Numbered from the stretch's first letter, positions 53,033-62,585 are shown. The stretch: DNA of 64,000 nt from Brevibacterium marinum (GCF_011927955.1 NZ_JAATJN010000001.1:2666001-2730000), one strand, 5' to 3'. Notes: generated from the letters alone by a model not told the origin. Numbers and translations are program-made.

Positions 53033-53200
53033 GGACTCTCTTCCGCGCTTTCGCAGTGTCCCGGTTCCGCCATCGCTCTGTTCGAATACTGCGATAACAG
53101 CGACACGCACAAATCGTTACCTTGAGGTGTTTGTCCTGGACGGACGGGGAGAATAGCTTGGAGTTGTTGAATCCCACTGTAGGTTCGCTGAGAAGAGAGC

Positions 53201-53206
53201 TAGAAT
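53201..53206 (+). promoter_or_regulatory. Candidate -10 box (TAGAAT) of the MerR gene
   Basis: TAGAAT lies about 64 bases before the merR start, in a 237-bp gap after the acyltransferase. No convincing -35 is seen, and nothing else in the gap stands out. Confidence 0.4.
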
Positions 53207-53269
53207 GGATATGTTCTCTGCCCTTCAAAGCGACCTCGCTTCCCCCAGGGACTATAAGGAGGAGTCGGT

Positions 53270-53851
53270 GTGAACCGCTCAAGTCATGAAAGCGTCGAGA
53301 CGACGCCGATACCGCCAGCCGCCCAAGGACTGCTGTTCGACGACGATCTGCCCGTCCTCGACGAAGAGGCGGGTTACCGTGGTCCGACCGTGTGCAATGT
53401 CGTCGGCATCAGCTACCGTCGCCTCGACTACTGGGCACGCACCGACCTGGTGGCTCCGTCTATCCGCAATGCAACGGGATCGGGCAGTCAGCGGCTCTAC
53501 AGCTTCCGTGACATCCTCGTCCTCAAGATCGTCAAGCGGCTCCTCGACACCGGCGTCGGTCTGCAGTCGATCCGCACAGCGGTCGACCATCTGCGATCAC
53601 GCGGTGTCCGCGATCTCTCACAGATCACTCTCATGTCGGATGGGGCCAGCGTGTTCGAATGCACTTCGCCCGATGAGGTCGTCGACCTTCTGCAGGGCGG
53701 ACAGGGTGTCTTCGGCATCGCCGTCGGACGCGTCTGGAACGAAGTCGAGGGAAGCCTCTCGGAACTGCCGAGCGAACGCATCCCCGAAGACGACTCCACC
53801 GTCGTGGAGATGGACGAACTCGCTCAGCGAAGGGCACAGAAGCTCGGCTGA
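53270..53851 (+). CDS. MerR family transcriptional regulator
   Basis: This 193-residue protein has a MerR winged helix from about residue 37 (GPTVCNVVGISYRRLDYWARTDLV) to about 110, with LYSFRDILVLKIVKRLLDTG as the second part. The C-terminal part (about 115-175) has TLMSDGASVFECTSPDEVVDLLQGGQGVFGIAVGRVW, a conserved actinobacterial block seen in M. tuberculosis Rv1830-type proteins. GGAGGAG lies five bases before the GTG start. No metal-binding Cys pair is visible. Targets may include cell-division or central-carbon genes, but this is inference. Confidence 0.87.
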   Translation: MNRSSHESVETTPIPPAAQGLLFDDDLPVLDEEAGYRGPTVCNVVGISYRRLDYWARTDLVAPSIRNATGSGSQRLYSFRDILVLKIVKRLLDTGVGLQSIRTAVDHLRSRGVRDLSQITLMSDGASVFECTSPDEVVDLLQGGQGVFGIAVGRVWNEVEGSLSELPSERIPEDDSTVVEMDELAQRRAQKLG

Positions 53852-53907
53852 CCGACCGTCGCCCGAAGTCAGGGCAGTCCCTGATGGGACGCAGTGGGGG
53901 ACTGAAA

Positions 53908-53939
53908 TTGATGGCCCGTCCGAACGGACGGGCCATCAA
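53908..53939. terminator. Perfect 14-bp hairpin terminator between convergent genes
   Basis: TTGATGGCCCGTCC (53908-53921) and GGACGGGCCATCAA (53926-53939) pair around GAAC. It lies between the merR and parA stops and has no T-run. Confidence 0.7.
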
Positions 53940-53989
53940 CGTATTCAGCACCAGCGCATTCCGGCAGGGTCTCTGCCAGCCGGCAGAAC

Positions 53990-54802
53990 TTATTGGTTCG
54001 TGTCCTTGCGTGAACGGATGTTCTCCGAGCGCAGGGCGCGTTCGAGCAGTGTGTCGAAAGACGTCGCCACTTCCTCGGCCGGTTTTCCCGGCCAGGAGTG
54101 GATGGGGCGAGCCGAGCCCTGCGCCTGCTGCATCACTGCACGTTCGGCCAGAGGAGGGTTGAGGACCAGCGGCCCGAACATCTCCCGCATCTCACCGATC
54201 CGATAGTCGTGTTCATTGGATCCGGAACGGACCCGGTTGATGACGAGTCCCAACGGTTGAATCTCCGAAGTGCCCCGCTGGCGGAGCTCATCCGCCGCTC
54301 GGAGCGCACGGTCCGCCGCCGCCACTGAGAACAGGCTGGGCTCAGTCACCACCGCGACGCGGTTGCTGGCCGTCCAGGCGGTTCGTGTGAGTCCGTTGAG
54401 GCTGGGCGGGCAGTCGATGAGTACGAGGCGATAGCCCTTGGCCACGCGGCTCAGAGCGTCTTCGAGACGTCGAAGGTAGCGCTCGGACAAAGAGGGCCTA
54501 TCGAATTCCGCGACCCTGGGGGAGCCGGAGATCACGTCGAGATGACCGAGCTTGTCGCCCACCCACCCCGAGGGGATGATCGCCTCGGACAGGATCTTCT
54601 CCGACTTGGGGGCAGCGAGCACATCGGCGATATCGACCCGTGTCGAGGTCGGGACGTCCAGGCCGGTCGACGAATCCGCTTGCGGATCTATGTCGACGGC
54701 CAAGGTCGGAATTCCTCGGTTGTAAGCGGCCGAGGCAAGACCGAGTGTCACGGACGTCTTACCGACTCCGCCTTTGAGGCTGCTGATACTTAGGACAAGC
54801 AC
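53990..54802 (-). CDS. ParA/MinD-type ATPase (orphan)
   Basis: The deviant Walker A is LKGGVGKTSVT at about residues 9-19. The partner motifs DIDPQAD and VLIDCPPSLNGLT follow. At 270 residues it fits the ParA class without an N-terminal DNA-binding domain. No parB gene or clear parS site lies beside it, so it is probably a positioning ATPase for something other than the main chromosome partition system. The GTG start is directly next to AGGAGG, too close for usual initiation. A 12-bp palindrome overlaps this region. Confidence 0.87.
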   Translation of the reverse strand: MLVLSISSLKGGVGKTSVTLGLASAAYNRGIPTLAVDIDPQADSSTGLDVPTSTRVDIADVLAAPKSEKILSEAIIPSGWVGDKLGHLDVISGSPRVAEFDRPSLSERYLRRLEDALSRVAKGYRLVLIDCPPSLNGLTRTAWTASNRVAVVTEPSLFSVAAADRALRAADELRQRGTSEIQPLGLVINRVRSGSNEHDYRIGEMREMFGPLVLNPPLAERAVMQQAQGSARPIHSWPGKPAEEVATSFDTLLERALRSENIRSRKDTNQ

Positions 54803-54808
54803 CCTCCT

Positions 54809-54820
54809 ACGTTAACGTAT
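54809..54820. promoter_or_regulatory. 12-bp palindrome upstream of the ParA gene
   Basis: TACGTTAACGTA is a perfect palindrome ending seven bases before the parA start, next to AGGAGG. Its position suits an autoregulatory operator. It does not match the parS consensus. Confidence 0.45.
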
Positions 54821-54977
54821 CGGGCGCGGCTGAGCCGTCACGACCACGCCGGGCGTGGCAGTCGACCGGAAATGGGACCCCCTGCATCAGAGTGCTCCAG
54901 GTCACTGAGTAGAGTGGTTCCTCGACAGCCCGTCGAACATCGCCGAAGAGCGATCGATACAGAAGTGAGAGACACAG

Positions 54978-57900
54978 ATGTTCTCTAAAGTTCTTGTGGC
55001 AAATCGTGGAGAGATCGCCGTTCGTGCGTTCCGTGCAGCGTACGAACTCGGTGCCTCCACTGTCGCTGTTTTCCCCTACGAGGATCGGAACTCCGAACAC
55101 AGGATGAAGGCCGACGAGGCCTACATGATCGGCGAGGAGGGGCACCCCGTGCGTGCCTATCTCAGCGTCGAGGAGATGCTTCGCGTCGCCGGGGAGTGCG
55201 GGGCGGACGCCATCTACCCCGGCTACGGCTTCCTGTCGGAGAACCCCGATCTGGCACGTGCGTGTCACGAGGCGGGAATCACCTTCGTCGGCCCCGAGGC
55301 CGATGTCCTCGAGCTCGCCGGCAACAAGGTGCAGGCCCTGGCGGCCGCACGCAGCGCCGGAATTCCCGTACTCGACTCCACCCGTCCCTCTGCCGACGTC
55401 GCACAGCTGCTCGCGGACGCGGAATCCATGGAATATCCGCTCTTCGTCAAGGCGGTCGCAGGCGGCGGTGGTCGCGGAATGCGACGCGTGGCCGAATCCT
55501 CGCAGCTCGAAGACGCTCTCAAGGCGGCGATGCGCGAAGCCGAGGGCGCCTTCGGCGACCCGACGGTCTTCATCGAACAGGCCGTGCAGCGTCCCCGTCA
55601 CATCGAGGTCCAGGTCCTTGCCGACAACGATTCGAATGCGATTCATCTCTTCGAACGCGACTGCTCGGTCCAGCGCCGCCACCAGAAGGTCGTTGAGATC
55701 GCCCCGGCTCCCAATCTCGATCCGGCAATCGCCGATGCGCTTCACACAGATGCGCTGAAGTTCGCCGAGGCACTCGGGTACCAGAACGCGGGAACCGTCG
55801 AGTTCCTCCTCGAGACCGATGGGCCGCGCAAGGGCCAGCACGTCTTCATCGAGATGAACCCCCGCATCCAGGTCGAGCACACCGTCACCGAGGAGATCAC
55901 GGACATCGACCTCGTCGCATCCCAGATGCGCGTCGCTTCGGGCGACACCCTGGCTGAGATCGGTCTGACCCAGGACGAGATGCGGATCAAGGGCGCCGCC
56001 CTGCAGTGCCGCATCACCACCGAAGATCCGGCCAACGCCTTTCGGCCCGACACGGGGACCATCACCGCCTATCGCTCTGCAGGCGGAGCCGGCGTGCGTC
56101 TCGACGGCGGAACCGTCCATGCCGGTGCTTCGGTCAGCGCCCACTTCGATTCCATGTTGGTCAAACTCACGTGCCGTGGGCGCGACTTCGGTCAGGCGAT
56201 CTCCCGCGCACGACGGGCTCTGGCAGAGTTCCGCATCCGTGGCGTGTCATCGAACATCGGATTCCTGCGGGCGGTGCTCGAGGATGACTCGTTCATCGCC
56301 GGTGACCTCGCCACCTCCTTCATCGAGGAACGTCCGCATCTCCTCGACGCTCGTGTGAGCGCGGACCGCGGTTCGAAGATCCTCGACTACCTCGCCGACG
56401 TCACGGTCAACCGACCCAATGGGGAGCCCACCGTCCGGATCCGCCCGGGCGAGAAGCTGCCCGATATCGACCTCGGCACGGACCCGAGGCCGGGAAGCCG
56501 CGATCATCTCCTCGAGGCCGGACCGGTCGGCTTCGCTCAGTCTCTGCGGAACCAGACCCCTCTGGCGGTCACCGACACCACATTCCGCGACGCCCATCAG
56601 TCTCTGCTGGCCACTCGCGTGCGCACCCGTGATCTTCTGGCCGTCGCCGGCCACGTGTCCCGGATGACGCCCGAGCTGCTGAGCATCGAGGCCTGGGGCG
56701 GTGCCACCTATGATGTGGCACTGCGCTTCCTCGGCGAGGATCCCTGGGAACGGCTGGCGGCACTGCGGACGGCCGTGCCCAACATCAATCTGCAGATGCT
56801 CCTGCGCGGGCGCAACACCGTCGGCTACACCCCGTACCCGACTCAGGTCACCGACGCCTTCGTCGACGAGGCCGCTCGTACGGGCATCGACATCTTCCGC
56901 ATCTTCGATGCCCTCAACGACGTTTCGCAGATGCGTCCGGCCATCGACGCCGTCAGGGCCACGAACACCACGATCGCCGAGGTCGCCTTGTGCTACACCT
57001 CGGACATCCTCGATCCGAGCGAAGAGCTGTACACGCTCGACTACTACCTGAATCTGGCCGAGCAGATCGTCGACGCCGGTGCCCATGTACTCGCGATCAA
57101 GGACATGGCCGGCCTGCTCCGCCCGGCCGCCGCGACGAAACTCGTCACGGCGCTGCGGGAGAACTTCGATCTGCCCGTCCACGTCCATACCCACGACACC
57201 GCCGGTGGTCAGTTGGCGACTCTGTGCGCCGCAGCGGCCGCGGGTGCCGATGCAGTCGACGGTGCCTCTGCCGCCATGGCCGGCACCACCAGCCAGCCGA
57301 GCCTGTCGGCCCTGGTCGCGGCGTTCGAGAACACCGAACGCGATACGGGCATCAGCCTCGACGCCGTCAGCGACCTCGAGCCGTACTGGGAATCGGTGCG
57401 CAAGGTCTATGCACCATTCGAATCGGGATTGGCGGGACCGACGGGGCGCGTCTACCGGCACGAGATTCCGGGCGGCCAGCTGTCGAACCTGCGCCAGCAG
57501 GCCGTGGCGCTGGGCCTGGGGGAGCGGTTCGAGGAGATCGAGCGCATGTACGCTGCGGCCGATTCGATCCTCGGCCACCTGGTCAAGGTCACCCCGTCGT
57601 CGAAAGTCGTCGGCGACCTCGCTCTCCATCTCGTCGGAGCCGGCGTCGATCCGGAGGAGTTCGCTGAGAACCCTGACAGGTTCGACATTCCGGATTCGGT
57701 GATCGGCTTCCTCAACGGCGACCTCGGCGATCCCCCCGGCGGTTGGCCCGAGCCGTTCCGTTCGAAGGCTCTGGCCGGGCGCGCGCACAAAGCCGTGTCC
57801 GAAGACCTCGATCCCGAGGATGCTGCGGCGCTGGAGACACCGGGCGCTGAACGACAGGCGAAGCTCAACTCTCTCCTGTTCCCCGGACCGACGAGGGAAT

Positions 57901-58379
57901 TCGAGTCGATGCGGGCCAACTACGGCGATCTCTCCGTCGTCGAGACCTCCGAATACCTCTACGGTCTGACCGCAGGCGAAGAGCACGCGGTCGAACTCGC
58001 GAAGGGCAAGGACCTCCTCATCGGGGTGCAGGCGATCAGCGGCACCGACGAACGGGGAATGCGGTCGGTGATGTTCACCCTCAACGGTCAGCTGCGTCCT
58101 CTGCAGGTCAGAGACCATTCCGTCGAAAGCGAAGTCAAGACCGCGGAGAAAGCGGATCCGTCGAACTCCGGCCATGTGGCCAGCCCCTTCGCCGGAGTCG
58201 TCACGTTGCAGGTCAAAGAGGGCGACCGGGTCGAAGCCGGTGCAGCGGTTGCGACGATCGAGGCCATGAAGATGGAAGCCTCCATCACCACCCAGAGCGC
58301 GGGCACGGTCACCCGAGTCGCGATCGGCGACGTCCAGCAGCTCGAGGGAGGCGACCTCGTGGTGGTCATCGATGGCTGA
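54978..58379 (+). CDS. pyc: Pyruvate carboxylase
   Basis: The domains are in the usual order over 1133 residues: biotin carboxylase (about 1-455, with KAVAGGGGRGMR and FIEMNPRIQVEHTVTEE), carboxyltransferase (about 530-800, DTTFRDAHQS and the metal-site HVHTHDTAGG), allosteric region, and biotinyl domain with EAMKMEAS (Lys1098). It refills oxaloacetate from pyruvate. The stop overlaps the def start by eight bases. The promoter lies in the 175-bp gap shared with divergent parA. Confidence 0.97.
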   Translation: MFSKVLVANRGEIAVRAFRAAYELGASTVAVFPYEDRNSEHRMKADEAYMIGEEGHPVRAYLSVEEMLRVAGECGADAIYPGYGFLSENPDLARACHEAGITFVGPEADVLELAGNKVQALAAARSAGIPVLDSTRPSADVAQLLADAESMEYPLFVKAVAGGGGRGMRRVAESSQLEDALKAAMREAEGAFGDPTVFIEQAVQRPRHIEVQVLADNDSNAIHLFERDCSVQRRHQKVVEIAPAPNLDPAIADALHTDALKFAEALGYQNAGTVEFLLETDGPRKGQHVFIEMNPRIQVEHTVTEEITDIDLVASQMRVASGDTLAEIGLTQDEMRIKGAALQCRITTEDPANAFRPDTGTITAYRSAGGAGVRLDGGTVHAGASVSAHFDSMLVKLTCRGRDFGQAISRARRALAEFRIRGVSSNIGFLRAVLEDDSFIAGDLATSFIEERPHLLDARVSADRGSKILDYLADVTVNRPNGEPTVRIRPGEKLPDIDLGTDPRPGSRDHLLEAGPVGFAQSLRNQTPLAVTDTTFRDAHQSLLATRVRTRDLLAVAGHVSRMTPELLSIEAWGGATYDVALRFLGEDPWERLAALRTAVPNINLQMLLRGRNTVGYTPYPTQVTDAFVDEAARTGIDIFRIFDALNDVSQMRPAIDAVRATNTTIAEVALCYTSDILDPSEELYTLDYYLNLAEQIVDAGAHVLAIKDMAGLLRPAAATKLVTALRENFDLPVHVHTHDTAGGQLATLCAAAAAGADAVDGASAAMAGTTSQPSLSALVAAFENTERDTGISLDAVSDLEPYWESVRKVYAPFESGLAGPTGRVYRHEIPGGQLSNLRQQAVALGLGERFEEIERMYAAADSILGHLVKVTPSSKVVGDLALHLVGAGVDPEEFAENPDRFDIPDSVIGFLNGDLGDPPGGWPEPFRSKALAGRAHKAVSEDLDPEDAAALETPGAERQAKLNSLLFPGPTREFESMRANYGDLSVVETSEYLYGLTAGEEHAVELAKGKDLLIGVQAISGTDERGMRSVMFTLNGQLRPLQVRDHSVESEVKTAEKADPSNSGHVASPFAGVVTLQVKEGDRVEAGAAVATIEAMKMEASITTQSAGTVTRVAIGDVQQLEGGDLVVVIDG

Positions 58380-58878
58380 ACGCGACATCCGACTGTGGGG
58401 TGATCCGGTGCTGCGCAGCCCGTGCGCACCGGTCACCGTCTTCGACGAGGGCCTGGAGTCTTTGGCCCAGGACCTCGTGGACACGTCTCTGCCAGAGGGA
58501 CGGGCTGCCGTGGCGGCGCCACAGATCGGAGTCGGAGTCCGGGCGTTCGGTTTCGACCTCGACGGCCGTACGGGGTACGTCATCAACCCCGAAGTCGTCG
58601 AGGTCGGCGGAGCGCTACGTGACATCGAGGAAGGGTGCCTGTCAGTGCCGGGCCTGTTCTTCCCCACACCGCGCTACGAGTTCGCCCGTGTGCGCGGTGT
58701 GGATGCGGACAACTCCCCGGTCGAGATCTCCGGCACGGAGGTCTTCGCGCAGATGCTCCAGCACGAGGTCGCCCACCTCGACGGTCAGGTCTACATCCAG
58801 ACCCTGCCCACGGACCGCCGTCGAGAAGCGATGAAGGCCATCCGCGGTTCGGATTGGTTCCTGGCCAAACAGCCGTGA
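58372..58878 (+). CDS. def: Peptide deformylase
   Basis: All three motifs are present: AAPQIGVG (a variant of GxGxAAxQ), EGCLSVP with metal ligand Cys89, and QHEVAHLDG with His131, Glu132 and His135. It removes formyl groups from new proteins, the step before methionine aminopeptidase. At 168 residues it has normal length. Its start lies inside the end of pyc, so translation is probably coupled. The dehydrogenase gene follows after 43 bases. Confidence 0.94.
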   Translation: MAERDIRLWGDPVLRSPCAPVTVFDEGLESLAQDLVDTSLPEGRAAVAAPQIGVGVRAFGFDLDGRTGYVINPEVVEVGGALRDIEEGCLSVPGLFFPTPRYEFARVRGVDADNSPVEISGTEVFAQMLQHEVAHLDGQVYIQTLPTDRRREAMKAIRGSDWFLAKQP

Positions 58879-58921
58879 GCATGGACGAACACAGACACAG
58901 AGACAGTAGAAGGAGCAGCAG

Positions 58922-59776
58922 ATGAGCATTCAACGCACCGCCGTCATCGGAAGCGGACTCATGGGCGCCGGCATCGCCGAGGTGCTGGCGAAGGCGGGAC
59001 TCGACGTCATCGTCCGCGAGATCAACGATGAAGCTTCCGCCGCTGGGCGGCGCCGGATCGAGAAGTCCCTCGCAAAGGCCGTGGACAAAGGCAAGCTGGA
59101 TGCCGCGGCCCGCGATGCGGCCCTGGGACGACTGAGCTTCACGACCGACATCACAGACCTCTCCGACCGCCAACTGGTCATCGAGGCCGCCAGCGAGAAC
59201 GAGGACATCAAGAAGTCGATCTTCTCGGAACTTGATGAGGTCGTCACCGATCCCGAAGCGATCCTCGCCTCGAACACCTCCTCGATGCCGATCATCCGTT
59301 TCGCACAGTCGACCTCACGACCGGAACGGGTCCTGGGGGTCCACTTCTTCAATCCGGCTCCGGTTCAGCCGCTTGTCGAGATCGTCTCCTCGGTGACCAC
59401 GGCCGACTCGGTCCGTGACACGGTCACCGGGTTCGTCGCCGAGGTGCTGGGCAAGAATCCGATTCAGGCCCAGGATCGTCCGGGGTTCATCGTCAACGCC
59501 CTGCTCATCCCGTACCTGTGCAGTGCGGTCCGCATGCTCGAGTCCGGGTTCGCGACGAAGGAGGACATCGACGCCGGAATGGTCGGCGGCTGCGCCCACC
59601 CGATGGGACCGATCTCGCTCGTCGACCTCGTCGGCCTCGACACGTGTCTGTACGCGGCTCAGAGCATGTACGCGGAGACGGGTGATCCGGCCACCCAACC
59701 TCCGGTTCTGCTCTCACGCATGGTCGATGCCGGGCTGCTCGGAGTGAAGTCGGGCCGCGGGTTCTACGACTACTGA
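58922..59776 (+). CDS. 3-hydroxyacyl-CoA (3-hydroxybutyryl-CoA) dehydrogenase
   Basis: The NAD-binding loop is GSGLMGAGIAEVLAKAG. The catalytic and dimer motifs ASNTSSMPI, GVHFFNPAPVQPLVEI, and a C-terminal domain ending GVKSGRGFYDY are present. At 284 residues it matches the stand-alone FadB2/Hbd form. It would act in fatty-acid oxidation or butyrate-type metabolism. An AGAAGGAG-like site lies before the ATG. It follows def and may be in the pyc transcript. Confidence 0.93.
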   Translation: MSIQRTAVIGSGLMGAGIAEVLAKAGLDVIVREINDEASAAGRRRIEKSLAKAVDKGKLDAAARDAALGRLSFTTDITDLSDRQLVIEAASENEDIKKSIFSELDEVVTDPEAILASNTSSMPIIRFAQSTSRPERVLGVHFFNPAPVQPLVEIVSSVTTADSVRDTVTGFVAEVLGKNPIQAQDRPGFIVNALLIPYLCSAVRMLESGFATKEDIDAGMVGGCAHPMGPISLVDLVGLDTCLYAAQSMYAETGDPATQPPVLLSRMVDAGLLGVKSGRGFYDY

Positions 59777-59799
59777 TCCGCTCCCCGCACCGCATATGG

Positions 59800-59843
59800 G
59801 AAGAACTCCCGGTCAGGTCATCGCGACCGACCGGGAGTTCTTC
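59800..59843. terminator. 15-bp hairpin terminator between convergent genes
   Basis: GAAGAACTCCCGGTC (59800-59814) pairs perfectly with 59829-59843. The loop contains a nested GGTC/GACC pair. On the plus strand TCTCG follows, so no T-run. Confidence 0.7.
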
Positions 59844-59877
59844 TCGTACCAGGGCCTGGCGGCCTCTCGAGCCGAGC

Positions 59878-61137
59878 TCAGCCGGCCAGAAGCTTCTCGT
59901 AGCTGGCCAACTTCACACAGGCGACGAGTCCCTGGGCTGCCAGCTCCACGTCCTCGGCCGTCGGCATGGTCGGTGCGATGCGGATGACGTTGTTGGCCGG
60001 ATCCAGACCATAGGGGTGCGTGGCACCTGCCGGAGTCAGCTTCACCCCCGCCTCGGCGGCCAACTTCACGATTCGGTCCGCCGTGCCCTCCAGGGTGGTC
60101 AGGGTGATGAAGTACCCACCGTCCGGGTGGGTCCACCGTGCCAGGTCGGTCCCGCCGAGTTCCCGTTCAAGGGTGTCGAGAACGGCATCGAACTTCGGGG
60201 CGATGATCGCGGCGTGCCTGCGCATATGCTCTTCGACACCGGCCGGATCTTTGAAGAAGCGCAGGTGACGCAGCTGGTTGACCTTGTCGGGCCCGATCGA
60301 GATCTTTGCCAGGTTCGCATGGAACCAGCTCATCGTCTCCGGCCCCGCACCGAAGAATGAGACCCCGGCGCCCGCATGGGTGATCTTCGACGTCGATGCG
60401 AATATCCATGGCCGTTCCGGATGCCCCGCCTCGGCGCAGATGCGAAGGATGTCGAGGACCTCGGGATGGTGCTCGCGCAGGTGGTGCAGGCCGTAGGCGT
60501 TGTCCCACAGCAGTGTGAAGTCGGCCGAGGCTGCGGGCATCGCGGCGAGCTCTCGGGCCCGCTCCTCGGTGATCGTGACGCCCGTCGGATTCGAGTACAT
60601 GGGTACCAACCACATGCCCTTGACCGTTTCGTCCTCGGCCAGACGCTGCGCCTCGGCGACGACCGGACCGTCCGAGTCCATGGGAATGCTGAGGAGTTCG
60701 AAGCCCAGAGATTCGGCCAGGGTGAAGTGCCGGTCATAGCCGGGTACGGGGCAGATGATCTTGTGCGGCCCCTGTCCCCAGGGGCGCGAGTCGACGGCGG
60801 TCCCGTGCAGGAGGGCGAACGTCAGCGCCTGGGCCATGAGGGTCAGCGAGGCATTGCCACCGGCCATCAACTGGTCGGAAGGGACCTTGAGCAGAGGGGA
60901 GAAGAGCTCACGCAGCTCGATGATCCCGTCCAGACCCCCGTAGTTGCGAGTGTCGACGCCGCTGGGAGTGCTCGCATCGTCGCCGGTCACCGCGGTCAGC
61001 AGATCGGCAGCGAGGTCGAGCTGTTCGCTCGCGGGCTTGCCTCGGGTGATATCGAGCTTCAACCCTCTGGCAGCGAATTCCTCGTAGGTGGTGGACGCCT
61101 TCTCCAACTCTGCCTGCAGCTCTGACGTGCGGGACAT
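59878..61137 (-). CDS. aspT: Aspartate aminotransferase, AspT (subgroup Ic) type
   Basis: The PLP-binding lysine is Lys251 in FASTSKITHAGAG. Other landmarks are NYGGLDGIIELRELF, NPTGVTIT and WDNAYGLHHL. The sequence resembles the AspT group first defined in Corynebacterium glutamicum, which is distinct from the usual AspC type. It would interconvert aspartate and 2-oxoglutarate with oxaloacetate and glutamate. At 419 residues it fits. The methyltransferase gene is divergent. Confidence 0.88.
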   Translation of the reverse strand: MSRTSELQAELEKASTTYEEFAARGLKLDITRGKPASEQLDLAADLLTAVTGDDASTPSGVDTRNYGGLDGIIELRELFSPLLKVPSDQLMAGGNASLTLMAQALTFALLHGTAVDSRPWGQGPHKIICPVPGYDRHFTLAESLGFELLSIPMDSDGPVVAEAQRLAEDETVKGMWLVPMYSNPTGVTITEERARELAAMPAASADFTLLWDNAYGLHHLREHHPEVLDILRICAEAGHPERPWIFASTSKITHAGAGVSFFGAGPETMSWFHANLAKISIGPDKVNQLRHLRFFKDPAGVEEHMRRHAAIIAPKFDAVLDTLERELGGTDLARWTHPDGGYFITLTTLEGTADRIVKLAAEAGVKLTPAGATHPYGLDPANNVIRIAPTMPTAEDVELAAQGLVACVKLASYEKLLAG

Positions 61138-61277
61138 CGATGCTCCTTGTCACTGTTGTTCGACCGTTATGTCCATCCTAATCACTTCGCAGTCCGCGTG
61201 CGCAGGTGCGGGCGATATGCCCGGCGGACTAGAGTTGTCCCCGATCGATCAACTCCATGAGGCAAGGTGGGCGAACT

Positions 61278-61997
61278 GTGAGACCACGTGCGCAATCGGC
61301 CCACGGACGCAGTTTCGGCAGCCTGGCCCAGCTCTACGACGATGTGCGGCCGGGGTACCCCATCGCCGCCGTCGACCTGGTGCCCACCCAATGGGCCGGT
61401 CTCGACGTCTGCGACCTCGGCGCCGGAACGGGCATACTCAGCCGTGCACTGCTCGACCGCGGCACGCACGTCATCGCGGTCGACCCGGATGAGGCGGCGC
61501 TGGCGAGCAACCCTGCCGAGAGCATCCTCGGCAGCGCTGAGGACACCGGCCTTCCATCCGATTCCGTCGACGTCGTCACCGTGGCACAGGCTTGGCACTG
61601 GTTCGACGAAGGCGCAGCCGCGGCAGAGATCTCTCGCATCCTTCGCCCGGGCGGCCACCTGCTCATCCTCATCAATCAGCTCGACGTTCGCGTCGCCTGG
61701 GTTCTGCGTCTGAGTCGGATCATGCACGCCGGCGACGTCTATCGCCCCGGGTACAGACCGGCCCCCGTCGGCTTCGACCGTGTGGGCCATCGACTTGTCG
61801 AGTTCTCCACACCGAGCACCGTCGACGGCGTCGTCGACCTGACCAGGACCCGGTCCTACTGGCTGCGGTCGAGCCCGGCGACCCGGAACCGGGTCGAGGC
61901 GAATCTGCGGGACTACCTCTGCCGCGAACTCCAAGTCGAAGGGGAATTCGAACTGCCCTATATGTGCCTGGCCCACCTGCTCCGGCTCGGAGATTGA
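61278..61997 (+). CDS. Class I SAM-dependent methyltransferase
   Basis: Motif I is CDLGAGTGILSRALLD (about 46-61 from the chosen start). The following acidic loop is VIAVDPDE and the motif IV region is VVTVAQAWHWFD, typical of Methyltransf_11-type enzymes acting on small molecules. The GTG at 61278 has AAGGTGG seven bases upstream; the ATG at 61257 precedes that site. Nothing indicates the substrate. It ends before two hairpins. Confidence 0.85.
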   Translation: MRPRAQSAHGRSFGSLAQLYDDVRPGYPIAAVDLVPTQWAGLDVCDLGAGTGILSRALLDRGTHVIAVDPDEAALASNPAESILGSAEDTGLPSDSVDVVTVAQAWHWFDEGAAAAEISRILRPGGHLLILINQLDVRVAWVLRLSRIMHAGDVYRPGYRPAPVGFDRVGHRLVEFSTPSTVDGVVDLTRTRSYWLRSSPATRNRVEANLRDYLCRELQVEGEFELPYMCLAHLLRLGD

Positions 61998-62003
61998 GCA
62001 CGG

Positions 62004-62022
62004 GCCCCACCAGTCGTGGGGC
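62004..62022 (+). terminator. Hairpin after the methyltransferase gene
   Basis: GCCCCAC (62004-62010) and GTGGGGC (62016-62022) pair around CAGTC, seven bases after the stop, followed by GCTTTC. Confidence 0.6.
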
Positions 62023-62043
62023 GCTTTCGGCCGCGAGATAGGC

Positions 62044-62077
62044 GAAGCGGGCCGCACCCTCTGGCACGACCCGCTTC
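62044..62077 (-). terminator. Hairpin after the Hsp20 gene
   Basis: GAAGCGGG (62044-62051) pairs with CCCGCTTC (62070-62077), extendable by a CG/CG step after one mismatch. It lies 18 bases beyond the hsp20 stop. Confidence 0.5.
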
Positions 62078-62094
62078 CCGGAATGAGCCTTCGA

Positions 62095-62559
62095 TCAGGT
62101 CCCGACCGGGTCCTCGTCCTGGGCGGGAGAGGGCTCGACAACCTCGGTGGCCGTGGCCGGTGAGGCATGTGAGACATTGATCTTGCGTGGTCGTGCCTCC
62201 TCGGCCACCGGAATCGTCAGCGTCAGCACTCCATCTTGGTAGTCGGCCCGAATCCGGTCGAGGGCGACCCTGTTGCCCAAGGTCAGCTGACGGGCGTACG
62301 TGCCGGTCGTCCGCTCCCGGGTCAACCACTTGACGTCCTTGTCCTCAATGTCGGACCGGCGCTGAGCACGGACGGTCAAGGTCCGATCCTCGACGTCGAC
62401 ATCGATGCTCGACGGGTCGACGCCCGGCATGTCGATGCGGGCGACGAAGACCTCGCCATCGCGATAGAGATCCATGGGAAGCGATGTGGAGTTGGGTGTG
62501 CGCGTCACCTCCGAGAAGAATCGATCGAGGTCACGGATAGGGTCAAAACGTGTAGCCAT
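62095..62559 (-). CDS. Hsp20/alpha-crystallin family small heat shock protein
   Basis: The alpha-crystallin domain spans about 28-130, with VARIDMPGVDPSSIDVDVEDRTL and the closing GVLTLTIPVAEEARPRKI. The C-terminal IPV is the usual I-x-V-type contact. It acts as an ATP-independent holdase. At 154 residues it resembles actinobacterial Hsp18/Acr. An HspR-type inverted repeat lies 27 bases upstream, so the gene is probably repressed by HspR and induced by heat. Confidence 0.92.
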   Translation of the reverse strand: MATRFDPIRDLDRFFSEVTRTPNSTSLPMDLYRDGEVFVARIDMPGVDPSSIDVDVEDRTLTVRAQRRSDIEDKDVKWLTRERTTGTYARQLTLGNRVALDRIRADYQDGVLTLTIPVAEEARPRKINVSHASPATATEVVEPSPAQDEDPVGT

Positions 62560-62585
62560 GAGCTTCCTTTCGTTACGTCGTTACA

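Noticed and set aside
54809..54820. parS site beside parA
   Set aside because: The palindrome does not match the TGTTTCACGTGAAACA consensus and no parB gene is adjacent.
56247..58667. 806-codon minus-strand frame inside pyc
   Set aside because: Shadow of pyruvate carboxylase and def, which are complete and in frame.
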